Source: Otis tarda
Taxonomy: Eukaryota; Chordata; Aves; Otidiformes; Otididae
Direction of reading: 5' to 3'
NCBI GenBank assembly: GCA_026413225.1
Contig: CM048557.1
Span: forward strand, 23,724,871 to 23,788,870
Length of the DNA: 64,000 nt
The notes under the pieces: model-generated
What the model saw: only the letters and a program-made list of their open reading frames with translations
Told to the model about the DNA's origin: nothing
Databases searched by the model: none
Translations under genes and position numbers: made by a program
Shown: piece by piece, positions 35,926 to 47,640 of the stretch
Layout of the letters: each line of letters begins with the position of its first letter
How positions within the stretch are numbered: the first letter of the stretch is position 1

Positions 35926-36339
35926 AAGACAGGCTGAGAAAGTTGGGGCTGTTCAGCCTGGAGAAGAGGAGGCTCTGGAGAGACCTGATAGCCGTCTTCC
36001 AGTACCTCAAGGGGGCCTACAAGAAAGATTGGGAGAGGCTGTTCAGTAGGGCCCGTTGTGATAGGACGAGGAGTAATGGTTTGAAAATAGAAGGAGGTAG
36101 GTTTAGATTAGATATTAGGAAAAATTTTTTTTTTACAATGAGGGTTGTAGAACACTGGAACAGGTTGCCCAGAGAGGTGGTGGAAGCCCCATCCCTGGAA
36201 ACGTTCAAGGCCAGGTTGGATGAGGCTTTGAGCAACCCGATCTGGTTGGAGATGTCCCTGCTCCTTGCAGGGGGGTTGGACTAGATGGCCTTTGAAGGTC
36301 CCTTCCAACCGTAACCATTCTATGATGCTATGATTCTAA
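35926..36339 (+). mobile_element. CR1 LINE 3' end nested in LTR copy 2
   Basis: Begins at about GACAGGCTGAGAAAGTTGGG and ends in the octamer-like CTATGATGCTATGATTCT. The frame reads [36 protein letters not shown] and HWNRLPREVVEAPSLETFKA, the CR1 ORF2 C-terminus and start of the 3' UTR. LTR sequence resumes directly (TGCGGGCAGAGAAGGCC), so the CR1 landed in an already inserted LTR. Confidence 0.92.
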
Positions 36340-36572
36340 GTGCGGGCAGAGAAGGCCTCACCTTCTGGCCTTCTGCCGGGCAACTGTCTGGATCTGACTT
36401 GGCCCAGCCCAGCAGAGGAGATGTGAAGAGAACCTGAGAGACGTCTGCCTGAGCATGATTCTGAAGAATTTTTTGTGAGAGGAGTGGCTGCAGACACCAA
36501 GGTCAGTGAAGAAAGAAAGGGAGGAGTAATGCTGTTCCCTGCTGAGATTCCCCTGCAGCCCATGGTGAAGGG

Positions 36573-36668
36573 GAGCAGAGATCCACCCTTGCAGCCCATG
36601 CAGCCCATGGAGGAGCAGAGATCCACCAGCAGCCCATGGAGGAGCAGAGATCCACCAGCAGCCCATGG
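36573..36668 (+). repeat. tandem repeat inside LTR copy 2 (29-base unit)
   Basis: GAGCAGAGATCCACC recurs at 36573, 36613 and 36642, with CAGCAGCCCATGGAG between. The last two units are spaced 29 bases and the first 40, from an extra CAGCCCATG. LTR copy 1 has a single AGAAGCAGAGATCCACC at the equivalent place, so the array expanded in this copy. Confidence 0.85.
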
Positions 36669-37243
36669 AGGACCCCACGCCGGGGTAGGCGGGTGCCTGA
36701 AGGAGGCTGTAGCCTGCGGAGGGCCCGCTGGGGCAGCCGTTCTGAAGCAACTCTGTGGAAAAAAATTACCCACACCGGATCAGTTCACAAAGGACTGTAG
36801 CCCATGTGAGAGAACTCACATTGGAGCAGGGGAGGAATGTGAGGAGTTCTTCCCCTTAGGAGGAAGGAGTGGCGTAAAGTGACAAGGAATGAACTGACCA
36901 TAACCCCCATTCCCTATTCCCCCCGTGCTGCTTGCAAGGAGGGAAGGAGGCAGAGATAATTTGAAATGAAGTTAAGCCTGGGAAGAGAGGAAGGGTGAAT
37001 AGAAGTTCATTTTTTTTTTTCTATCTCCTTATTCTGCTTTGGTTTTATTGTTAATAATAAATTGAAATAGTTTTCCCCATGTTGAGTCTGTTTTGCCCCT
37101 AATGGTAACTTAAACTATTTCTCCCTGGCCTTATCTCAAACCTCAAGTCTTTTTTAAATTATCTCTCCTTCATTCTTTTGGAGGGTGGGGACAGTGATTG
37201 AAAAACTGCATGGCTTGGTTCCAAGTGGGGCTAAACTACACCA

Positions 37244-40200
37244 ATTTTTATTCCCTTTCTGTCTGAGTTCCACTTCTGAGTTTGCACTTCTTTCTCTCTT
37301 ATATACACATGTGTATAGCGGGAGGCATATGTGAGGGATTTTTTTCCTTTTTTAAGATCAGCACATTTTTATTTTGTTGTCATTTATTTTTGGCCAGCTA
37401 TCAGCTTGATGCACCAACTGGTAAAGGCCAAGTGTGAACTTGCTTGCTGACATAGCTTATGTATTTCTGTCAATTTTTGCATGCTGAAAACACTTCTTTC
37501 TGCAGCAGCCAGCAACAGAGAGAACAGATGCCAAGAATCAGTGATAAAATCTTTCTTTCCAAATTGTATCATATTGCACATTTAGAACCTAGAGAGGTGG
37601 TAGCTTATGTATCTCCATTTATAAAAGTCAATGAGATTTAATTGAATTATTTTACTTTTATTTTATTTGTGATTATTTGGAAGTTTATAAACAGAAGACA
37701 AATTCCATTGTTATGAACATGATGGCAAACAAAACACAATGTGAACATACTGAAATAATTCTTGGCTCACAGCAAACCTTACAAATAGACGAAAAGCTTT
37801 GAAATGTCAACTTTTCAAAGTTGGTAAATATTCTCATCTAATTAGCTGGAGTAGACTGAGGTACATGCTACCTACATGTAAAAATATCACATGAAGTTCT
37901 GAATTTGAATGAAGCATTGTTTGAAAATATACAACCATTCAAAAAGTAATATTTCTAAATCCACAGAAGCATTTGCACAGATTTCTGTGAATCAAGAGTT
38001 CTGTATCTGGTGTTCTCGAGAATCCACGTTGTGTCATAACAGAACACCCCTTACAGATATGTTTCTTCTTAGCAAAACTGTCTTCTAAGTGTGAGATGAA
38101 TAAAAATTTTTTGTGCTATTTAATACTGCTGACAAGAAAGTTGATAAATTCTAGTTTTCATGTCCAGTCTGGAAAATGTTTTGCTTTTTTTGTTTTTTGT
38201 TTTTTGTTTTTTAACTGTGGTATTTCTTTTCTGGCTACAGCACCTATGTGACACGTAATAAATTATCTCAGTTAACAGGAAAACTATTGTTTTGGTTTTT
38301 ATTTGATATGACATTGAAACTCAGATCCAAAAAAGCCAAGCTAGATTTGTTCAGTCTTACATACCTTGTTAATAAAAATTCTAAAGATTGGTTTTTTTCC
38401 TTTTTTTTTTTTTATATTTATAGCTGTTCAATGTCATTAATTTAAAATTCTGCCCTCTTCTTTCTCACAGAACCTATATATCTCAATGGTGATTCAAGAA
38501 ATCAGCATCATCTTTAAAACTGAAATCTTCGCTAAAAATTGTATAAATGCACAAATTATAACCTAGCTTACTTTCCTATGGTTTATTTGCTAAAATGTGA
38601 CTTATTTTTTAAAGAAATAAAAAATTAAGATAATATAATGCATTATTCTTTTGTCCTGAACAGGTTAGGATTACTGAAAAAACCAAATGCTCCATGTTCC
38701 AGATCCACTTGATAAAATAATGCTTCTATAACTGTTCAAAGCTCATCTCCCACTTTTTTGTGTTATATAATTTTCTTAAAATAATTTTGCATTGAAATTA
38801 TCAAGTATTTTTAGCTGTGTTATGCTTTATGTCAGGTTTAGCTGGTTGGGATGCAAGTGAACTTGCTTTGTGTGTTGGCAGTAAGACAAGCATCTCTGTA
38901 ATATACTTCCTCAGTGATAGCACAGCTTTCCAGGTTTTTTTCTTCCTCAATATGTAGATCAGTTTGTAAAGTGATGAGACATATGCATATTGATACATTT
39001 CACTTTATAATTATATAATTGATACAACATCATGTTTGAGCCACTCTTTGTACAATAAGAAAAGAAAGTCTTCATAATGAAAACACATACATTATTACTT
39101 ACATGTAATACTGTGATCAGAAAGGGAGAAAATAAAAAGAAAAAACAAGTGTCAGCACAATAATATTATGATATTTAACATTTTCTGAGAATTTGCTAAC
39201 TATGGACTATGAGTGGTTTCAAAGAACGGTGTAATCACTCAATAATTTGAATTTTTGAGAGATTAACTACCTTAATTCTGTGGTACAATGGAACTTCTGA
39301 AAAACTAAAATTGGATTTTTGTTTAAACTTTATTAAACTTTATTTAAGTAAAAAAATTGAGTTTTAATGGGATATCAGACATTCCTAATTTTGAAGACTG
39401 ATTTTTATTTTTTTTTTTTTTTTTTTAGTAATTTGAGGTACATAAGAATTCTGATGCAACTCCGGTAGGTTTCTTAGGCAATTTGTCATAAGATGATACA
39501 CATTATGGGCTTTCATCTTCTGTTACGTAATCCTTGTTATGACGGAATATTATTTTATTTAAGCATTAAATAGATGATCTAATTGTTTTCATGCCATGTA
39601 TCACTTGAAAGGTGTCTTTGGTACCAGGACTGAGTGATTGAGAAAATGCAGATGGACAATGAAGAAAAGCTGGGTTGAGATTGAAGGAAAACAAGGAGTG
39701 TCAGCTGAGGAAACAAGGGATCTCAGAGTGGAGTATACGTTTACTAGGATTTGGTAGAGGTGTTGAAAGAAATAAAAAGACAGAGAAGGACTTTTGGGAA
39801 CTAGTAAAACAGAAGACAGATGGAATGAGGATAAGGATGTGTTTAAAAAGTATATGCATAATATTTTCTAACTTCTAAAGGTCTCACTTTAAAGCCTTCC
39901 TCTTTGTTATCTAGTTCAATTAATTGGATATAATATAAATACTACTGAAATCATTGTTTGATCATTTGCAAATCCAAATTGCTAAAGTACCTGCCTTAGT
40001 GCTGATAATTGGGAATTTACATGCCTCTCATATTTCATTATTTTAGTAGGATTTACTTGTAAATGGATAGAGCAAAGAGGTTACTTCCAAGTTAGTTTAT
40101 CTTACAGGAAAAAAAAAAAGGATGTATTTGACAGACTGGATTTATTTGTGATACTTAGGTTTGCAATTTATAGCTTTTGGGGAAGTTCACATTTGTATTA

Positions 40201-40773
40201 GTCTTTATTTTGGTCTTTCTATAAAGGTGGACTTATAGCTCCCACCTCTTATTTGTTTGCATTTCTTGTAGTTTTGGTCTTTTGGGTGGCTTGTTTTTAA
40301 AATACCTCATCTTCCCACGTAAGTAATATTTTTTCTCTCTCTAATTTTGAAGAAAATACAATATCAAAATTATTTTATCCAAAGTCACAAAATAGTTAAC
40401 TTTAGGAAGCAGATCTCCAGACATAATTGAAAATTATTGTGTTTAAAAAATCTGGTTTGTAGTTGTAAGTCTGGCATGAAACTACTGCTTCCTTTGTATT
40501 AATTAATTTAGTGAGACAAGTCATGTTCACAGAACAATTCTTTTCTCTGGTTATAATTATGCTTCATTATCTTTTAACTATATCAACATTTTTCCAGTCT
40601 TGCCTTTTTTTCTATCTGAATTAAGTTCTAGAAGAACACAAATATTTTTGCGGTAGTGCAAATACTAACCAAATATGAGAAATCTCAGTTTGAACTGAAT
40701 CCTCAGCCTTGTAATGCAGAGAGGAAATACTTTAGGGCAAAGAGGTAGGATCAAGTGGCTTCCACAAAGGAAC
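37244..40773. other. AT-rich gene-free stretch
   Basis: No gene or transposon is recognised. Contains a (TTTTTG)n-like run near 38184-38210, T-runs at 38399-38413 and 39404-39426, and a strong acceptor-like tract (CTCTTCTTTCTCACAG) ending at 38470. An open frame follows to TAG near 38564, with AATAAA at 38616. This is noted but unsupported. The last bases before 40774 hold the left target duplication of the outer LTR. Confidence 0.55.
40769..40773. repeat. target-site duplication GGAAC (left, outer LTR)
   Basis: Identical to 42402-42406 and abuts the TG end of the outer LTR. Confidence 0.9.
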
Positions 40774-41134
40774 TGTCGTGGTTCACTTAGCACCACTCAG
40801 CAACTAAAATACCACACAGTCACTTGCTTACTATCCTCCGCCACCACCCCCCAGTGGGATGGGGAGGAGTATTGGGAAAGAAAGAAAGGCAAAACTCATG
40901 AGCTGGGATGAAATCAGTTTAACAGAACAGCAGAAGAAGATAAAACAGAGATGGAAAACAAAATTCATAACAGAATATACTTAAGCATGCAATTTACAGT
41001 ACAATAGCTCACAGTGAATCCTGATGCCCAGCTTCCTCCTAAGTAGCAGGAGTTTCCCCTCAGCACCCTTCTCACTGATATACTGGACATGATGTCACAT
41101 GGGATGGAACAGCCCTTGGGCCAATTTGGGTAAA

Positions 41135-41139
41135 ATATC
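41135..41139. repeat. target-site duplication ATATC (left, inner LTR)
   Basis: Identical to 42278-42282. The duplicated bases belong to the outer LTR, which shows the nesting order. Confidence 0.93.
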
Positions 41140-42277
41140 TGTCGTAGTTCAGCCCTGATCAGGACCAGACTACGCAGTCTCTCTCTCACTCCCCCCACCC
41201 TCCGAGAGAACAGGGAGAGAAAATATAAGGAAAAACGGCTTGAGGTTTGAGATAAGGACAGGGAGAAATCCTTAAAGTTACCGTCACGGGCAAAACAGAC
41301 TCGACTTGGGGAAAACTATTCATTTATTACTACAAACAGCAGGATAATGAGACAGAGAACAAGATAACCTCCCTCCACCCCTCCCTCTTCTTAAGCTTAA
41401 CATTATCTCTACCACCTTCCCCTCCTGAGCGGCACAGGGGGGAAGAGGGAATGGGGGTTGCAGTCAGTTCATCATACGTTGTTTCATGCCACTGCTTCAT
41501 GGTCGGGGGAAGAACTCCTCACATTCCTCCCCTGCTCCGTTGTGGGGTCCCACCCATACGCCACAGTCCTTCATGGAACTGCTCCGGCGTGGGTCATCTC
41601 TTCCACGGAGTACAGTCTCTCCAGAACCGCTGTCCCAGTGGGCCCTCCACAGGCCACAGCCGCCTTCAGGTATCCACCTCCCCCGGTGTGGGGTCCTCCA
41701 CGGGCTCCAAGTGGATCTCTGCTCCTCCGTGGACCTCCCTGGGCTGCAGGGGGACAACCTGCTCCACCATGGTCATCACCACAGGCTGCAGGGGAGCCTT
41801 GGCCAGGAGCCGCATTACTCCTCCCCCTCCTGAACTGACCTTGGCGTCTGCAGCCGTTCCTCACAACAGGCTGGCAGATGGCTCTCAGGATCTTTTTTAC
41901 ATCTTATTCACTTCTTATCTCCTCTCCACTTCTTGCAGCCAGGCCGGACCGAGTTGGGCCCAGTCAGCCACCTGGCAAGAGGCCAGAGGGTGAGGCTTGC
42001 AAGGCCCATAAGGCCTGTGCCTCCTCCTCTGCTCCTCTGCCCCCGCTCAGCTTCTTCACATCTCTTCTCTCTTTTTTTTTTCCTGTTTTCCCCTTCTTAA
42101 ATACCTTATCGCAGAGGCGTTATCACGGGACATTCTGCTACCAATCGGCTCGGCCTTGGCCAGCAGCAAGTCCGCCCTAGGCCTGGCCAAGTCCTCTGAA
42201 CAAAGGGGAGCAACTTCTAGCAGTTTCCTACAGAAGCTACCACCTTAGGCCCCCCCTCACTAAACAAAACCACGACA
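41140..42277 (-). mobile_element. inner ERV solo LTR, copy 3 (TGTCSTGG family)
   Basis: A 1,138-base LTR inserted within the outer LTR, with perfect 5-bp duplications ATATC at 41135-41139 and 42278-42282. On the plus strand it starts TGTCGTAGTTCAGCC and ends AAACAAAACCACGACA. The sense strand is minus, with the poly(A) signal seen as TTTATT near 41323 and the TATA-like TTAAATACC near 42097-42105. By eye its first ~265 bases differ from copy 4 at about 11 sites, mostly C/T, so the two are close relatives. It is a solo LTR with no internal coding region. Confidence 0.95.
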
Positions 42278-42282
42278 ATATC
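42278..42282. repeat. target-site duplication ATATC (right, inner LTR)
   Basis: Right copy of the inner LTR target duplication. Confidence 0.93.
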
Positions 42283-42401
42283 CCAGCTGTTGGCTGATTA
42301 GTAAACTGCCCAGCTGTGTCCCCCAGCCAGAGGTGCCACCAGCTCCAGTTCCTCTCCCAGCTCAGGTGAAAATTAACTCTATCCTAGCCAGAACCAGGGC
42401 A

Positions 42402-42406
42402 GGAAC
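42402..42406. repeat. target-site duplication GGAAC (right, outer LTR)
   Basis: Right copy, abutting the CA end of the outer LTR. Confidence 0.9.
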
Positions 42407-45400
42407 TCGAGATTTTTTTATACTGTACTCTATGCATGCCAACAACGGAAAGGCTGAAATGGCCTGTTCAGCTTTGTGTGGGGGCAGCACCTGGGGGGCA
42501 GCACTGGCAAAAGCTGAGAAAGGCCAAGCATCTCCTTTAACTGCTGCCCAGCAGCCGAGGTTTCTCTCCAAGCATCTCCTGGAGTTCTCTTTTTGTGCAA
42601 CTATGAACCAATGTGGTTTAGGGTAACCTGCTAGATTAAAATAGATTAAAAACACTCACAGACTCTTTGCTAGTTGGTTGTAATTATTGCCTTCCAGCTG
42701 ATACATACTAACTGCATGAATGCTTCCCATTACCTTCATAAAAACATCAGGCATGTTAGTTCAAATCCCCTTAAATCACATATGTTATCGTTCACTGTTC
42801 AGAGTATATCTGTTATATACTAAGATGACTCATATTCAAACAAACCAATTCCATAAAAAAAAAAAAGGAGATTACTGGTACAATACTTGGAATTTTAACC
42901 AAATTGTTATAGAAATTACCCCAAAAGTATGAAATATGGGTTTATCTTCCTTTTTTTTGTCTGAGATGGATCAGACTAGAGCTTTTACTTCCCATCAGAA
43001 TGTCTTGATCCCAGCGAATTATGTGATGCTAGATGAGGCTGTTCTCCACCCCACTTGTTTAAACTGTGCTATTGGACAGTCGGGACTATGGGATTCCTGG
43101 GGCTTGGAATGTGCTAGTGGAAGCAGAATTTTGTAGTGTATTTGAGACTTTCCTTTGAGAGTTCTTGCCCTGTTCCCAGTTTTATGTATTTTATCTAATA
43201 ACTATTTAATACAAATGCATGATTGAAACTATTTCATTTACCATAATCAACTGATTTTTTACAGTTAAGTTTTATACCTCTTCATGATAAACTAAGTGTA
43301 GTGCTTCCTCTGGGCCCAATTAATCTTGGCTTCCTTTTTTGCAAGTGAACAGCTCCACAAGAAAGGTGCATATAGCTTGTTTCTAATGGTCCTCTCATGG
43401 GAGGCAGGAGATGCAGGTTCAAATCTCTTAGGCAGGAAAGAAAATTAAACCTAAAAATCTACTGCATCCTATGCACATTTGAACTGCAAAACAGCTATAA
43501 AAAGGCCAAAACCCTCAATAACCAGTTCCTTCTTAAAGAACTTATGCAGGAGTTACCTGACTCCACGGTCCTGCTTGAGATTACATATGAGTGCAGGACT
43601 AGGATAATTAGCCAACTGCCAGCTACTGCAGTTAGAAGCAAGGCAGAGGCATAATTCTAGGCACCTGGCAAACCTTAATAGTTCAACAAGGTATTTCAGA
43701 ACTTGTTTTTTATTTTTAAAATTCCATACAGGCCCTATTCTTGGCTAATCAGTGTATTTTAAATCTACTGTTAATCAAATGAAATGACAAACTGATTAAA
43801 TTAAATTATAATTTAACCAACTGCACTGATTTTAAATCATTGCACTCTATCCCACTTCAATCTTCAGCAAGCTTAGATATCTATTTCTATGATAATATTC
43901 CTTAACCTGTACGCTATAATGCATATGGATGTGGAGGTTCTAAAGAAACTATACCATAAGGCTCCTATATTGTAAGGAAAAAAAAGAGAAAAAAAAAAAC
44001 AAACAGAAAAAGAAAAGAAAAGAATAGGGTAATCTCTTCAGTCCCAAAGGAAAATGCTGCAAAACTCAATGTTGAATATTTACATGTGAATCAAAATTTG
44101 GGAGCTTTTGCCCTTCCCAAAAGGTCTATAAGTATAAATTATTTATTAATACAATACACTTATTAAGATTTATTTGCTAACAGGGAAAACAATTCTGCAG
44201 CATGACTAAGTGAAGACCTACAGCTGAGATTAGATGGATGGAGGACAATAATCGATAGTGCTCACTTGTTTAGGAGTTTACAACAATGTGCATATCTAAG
44301 TGACAGAAACAGCAGAGCCAAGACATGAGTTATGAACAGAAGCAGAGTACATGCAAATGCTTTCATTTTCATAAAGAACAGATTAATAAAAATGTTTTTA
44401 CTGTCATCACTCTAAAAACAAACAAAAACTATGCTAAGCATTTGAAGACACTCATTTTAGATTAATTTACTTTCCAATTAATAAATATTACTTTCTAATT
44501 TCTATTGCCAACTGTTTAGCAGCATGCTGCTTATTACTTATCATAAATAACAATGTTTTACTAATAGCTTTTTAACGAGTAATAAATAATTGCTCTATTA
44601 ATACAAAGTGCATTAATTTGTCTGCTCTTGGACTCATTCCTATCCCTGCTTGCTATGCATATGTTTGAAAAAAAAAAAGTGGATGTTTGTATTATTTTTA
44701 AAAATGCAAACAAACCTGAGATAACAATCTAACAGATACTTGCTGACAGATTGATACTTTAAGGGCATGAAGGTGATGCACATTCTTCCTGCATCTTTAT
44801 GGCTGTTGATATCCTATGAAATGACTTACTTTTTCTGCATTGAATTTAAATTTGATTTGCCACATTCTTTTGGATAGAAATAAAACAAATGGAAGTCAAA
44901 ATAGCTACTTATTAGGTCAATTCTCAATGGATGCCTCGCTTGAATAAAAATTTACCATACCATGATAATTATTAAATGCATGGAGAAAAATTCCAGATCA
45001 AAATTTGTAACTTTCTAGGGTAATTAAATATTAGTTAAAATATTTGGGCTAAGAGATTCAAGCTATAACTATTTTTATCACAATAAAAACTACACAAAAT
45101 TTGCTCAGTTTATTCTTTCTCTTCCCTCCCTTTTTTTTTCCCGTCTGCTTTCTGTTAGTCCTCATTCAGCTATAGGGCCCATTAACTTTGCATTTTGTGC
45201 AGAATTCCACTAATTCTTCCTCCAGTACATAAGCACATCCAGAAAGATTTTATATCATTTTGCTTCAGATGAGATACTGGCTGAGTGAAAGCTGAAAATA
45301 AATTTAAAAACTACTTCAGGATTTCAGTTTGTGAATGAGATTTTTATCCTAAAGCAGAGGAGAATCTGGGTGCGTATTTACATTAGATTAAACTTGAAAC

Positions 45401-46452
45401 TTCAGTGGTCTTAGCTGGTACACAGCTCTTATTAAGCTCTATGCAGAGATAAGTATTTTTCTTATGGGAAAAGACAGATATACTTAAAATGTAGATATAG
45501 AATTGTCTTTAGTATTAAGCTCTGAAAAATCATAACATGAGGTACATTTGTGCTGCAGTTGTATTAGTATTGTCTTGTTAATTGGTAGCTGTCCTCAGTA
45601 GTACAGGATAATGACATGCAAAATTTTGTGTTTATTTTTCTTGTTTTCTGATGGGATACTGTGTCTCCTGTGGGACTTTATTTTCCATTATTTACATACC
45701 TATGGAGTTCTTCTGTCTTTAGATAAATACTGCTTGTGCCACCATGCACCAATTTAGAAATGGGTTTTATGCCTACAATGAGAATTCTGGTTTTGTTTAG
45801 GGAACTTCTGTGGAATTATTTTTTCCTCTGCTCATTTGTGGTGTTTTTTGGTTGTTGTTACGTGAAGAATATACTATTTTCCTTCAGTTGTTTCTAATAG
45901 AATGTGCTTGGTCTCATCCCAAATTATATTGTAGAATTACAACCTGTTTCTTCTGCTGACTAAAACCTTCTGTTCTATATTGAGGAAAGCGTGTGTATAT
46001 AAAAATAGTCTCTGAGATGCATAGCCATTTTGATAGATTTACTAAATGAAGGCCCTGATTCTGCTAGCTGTTTTTCACATTGCTTTATCTAAATCAGTAT
46101 AAATATACTGATTTAAAAATTGGCCCAGAACTGGTCCAGCATCTTTAGAATTTCTTGCAAATATTTAATCAGAGTTCTAGCATACTCTAACTTGCCTTGG
46201 ATAAACAAATACAGAATTATATTCCTATAACCTGCCATCAAACTGACTTCTTAAACATTAAGATCTGTTTAACATTCCGTATACTAAAGGAATATTTATA
46301 TTTATCCTTTATATTTATATTGTTCCAAGCCAAGTTTTATTCAGGAGCCTGTTGTTCATTGTGGTGAGAGACGTGGCTTGTAAACCCTTCTGAGAGGCTT
46401 AGATGTGGTACTGCACTAACATAGGTACACAGCTTTTGGACAGGTCCTCATA
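42407..46452. other. noncoding stretch with a possible regulatory block
   Basis: 42440-42610 is unusually G/C-rich and contains CCAAGCATCTCCT twice (42524 and 42568). 43395-43440 has a tRNA B-box-like GGTTCAAATCTC. 44380-44660 is a long TAAT/ATTA-rich block with an exact 14-base palindrome, reminiscent of vertebrate conserved noncoding enhancers. The rest is AT-rich with A-rich runs (43979-44020). No gene is recognised. Confidence 0.45.
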
Positions 46453-47640
46453 AGTTAGGAAAGCACTCCTGAGGGTTTTGTTATTGGCCATAGTGACCAC
46501 GAGGTGATAGAATTTAAGAAGTTAAGGAAAATGAGGAAGGGCAGCAGCAGACTTAAGGACTTCAGGAAAGTAAACTTCAACTTGTTCAGGGAAGTAGTGG
46601 ACAGGATCTGTGGGAGGCTGCTTTGAAGGGCAAAGGAGAGATGACTGATTTTCAAAGACAAATTCCTTATAACACAGAAGCAGTCTGTTCCATTGTACAA
46701 GAAAATGTGCAAGTGTAATCAGAGGCAGTTTGGATGACTGGTGAAGTCATCACTGAGCAACAGTGCAAAAGGAAACTGGTATGGCAGGGATGTAGCCAAA
46801 GCAGAAGCCTGAAACAACCAGAAGTTGTAACTACACAAATCGGGAGATACTCAATATTAGGTTGCCTTAAAAATTTTTTTTGAAGCTGACCTGATCTATC
46901 AGTATTTTAAGCACCTCCATCACAGCAATCTCTGCTTCCCTGAGATAGGTCTAGGTACATATATGTGTGTATATATATATATAGATATACACATATATAC
47001 AATGTACACATATGTATATTCACTTGCAATAATGGAGGCATGCTACCAAGAGTAAACTGTAAGCCTCCTCCAGATACACAACAACAGAATTAAGAAATTC
47101 AAAGCTCAGCTGAACTGAGCTGAAATGATATTGTTAAGTAAGACGAAGAGCATAAAGAAATTGGATTTGATTGGAAATCTAACTGGCAGCAGTTACAAAT
47201 GGCATTCCTCAAGCAATGATACTGGAGTTGATTTAACATCTTCATTAATGATTTGGATGGTGGGATAGGATGCACTGCCAGAAAGTTCACTGATAGCACT
47301 GTATTAAAGGTGGTAAACTGGAGAGCAGGGCTGCCATTTAGAAGGCGCTCAAATAGCTGGAGGTTCAGGCAAAATGTGAACTCCTGTGTTTAGGACAAAA
47401 TAATCCAATGCAACAATACAAACTGGATAAATATTGGCTCTGGAGAAACTAATCTAGTGGCAGACATGCAGTTGAACATGAGTCAGGAGTACATCCTTGT
47501 AGCAGTGAAGTTTAAGGGATGGTGAAGTCTAACATCCAAGGGTTCATTGGCAGAGGTGTAACTAGCAAGTGATTATTGCACTCTACTAGATACTTAAAAG
47601 ACTGAATTTGGACTACTATGTCCAGTTTTACACCCCAATG
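46453..47640 (+). mobile_element. ancient, heavily decayed CR1 LINE
   Basis: Plus-strand CR1 text is recognisable in pieces. The endonuclease end (GGCCATAGTGACCACGAGGTGATAG) sits at about 46487-46511. Later, RT blocks appear near 47199-47320, including GGCATTCCTCAAGCAATGAT for the PQG motif and AAGTTCACTGATAGCACT for the catalytic box, whose second acidic residue is lost. The C-terminal region continues to about 47640. The middle (46860-47090) is replaced or degraded and contains a microsatellite. No frame is open. It is the oldest-looking CR1 in the window and lacks a recognisable 3' UTR. Confidence 0.78.
46955..47020. repeat. (TA/TG/CA)n imperfect microsatellite
   Basis: ACATATATGTGTGTATATATATATATAG-type sequence followed by ATATACACATATATAC, in the gap of the old CR1. 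Confidence 0.85.

Larger units (their letters stand above)
35719..37243 (+). mobile_element. ERV LTR copy 2, diverged and split by a CR1
   Basis: Same family as the LTR at 22503. The start TGTGCTGGTTTTG leads to the blocks TTTCCCCTTTGTCTGGTGG, GATAACGCTTCAGTGA, GACACCAAGGTCAGTGAAG, GAGGAATGTGAGGAGTTCTT, AATAATAAATTGAAA and the end GGCTAAACTACACCA. It is clearly more diverged than copies 1, 3 and 4. Its ends are eroded and no clean target duplication is visible. A CR1 3' end (about 35926-36339) interrupts it, so the LTR proper is about 1.1 kb. An internal GC-rich repeat is expanded here. Confidence 0.85.
40774..42401 (-). mobile_element. outer ERV solo LTR, interrupted by a second LTR
   Basis: Starts TGTCGTGGTTCACTTAGC and ends AGCCAGAACCAGGGCA, with perfect 5-bp duplications GGAAC at 40769-40773 and 42402-42406. 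Internal blocks (CAGCAACTAAAATACC, CCCAGTGGGATGGGG, GTTTAACAG, TGATGTCACATGGGATGGAA, GGGCCAATTTGGGT, GAAAATTAACTCTATCC) follow the order of a widespread avian ERV LTR read antisense, so the sense strand is minus. Removing the inner LTR and one ATATC copy leaves about 485 bases. The fragment at 7667 belongs to the same family. No internal ERV genes remain. Confidence 0.93.

Noticed and set aside
38471..38566. Open frame after CTCTTCTTTCTCACAG with AATAAA about 50 bases later
   Set aside because: The product is I/N/K-rich as expected of AT-rich DNA, and no upstream exon with a matching phase was found.
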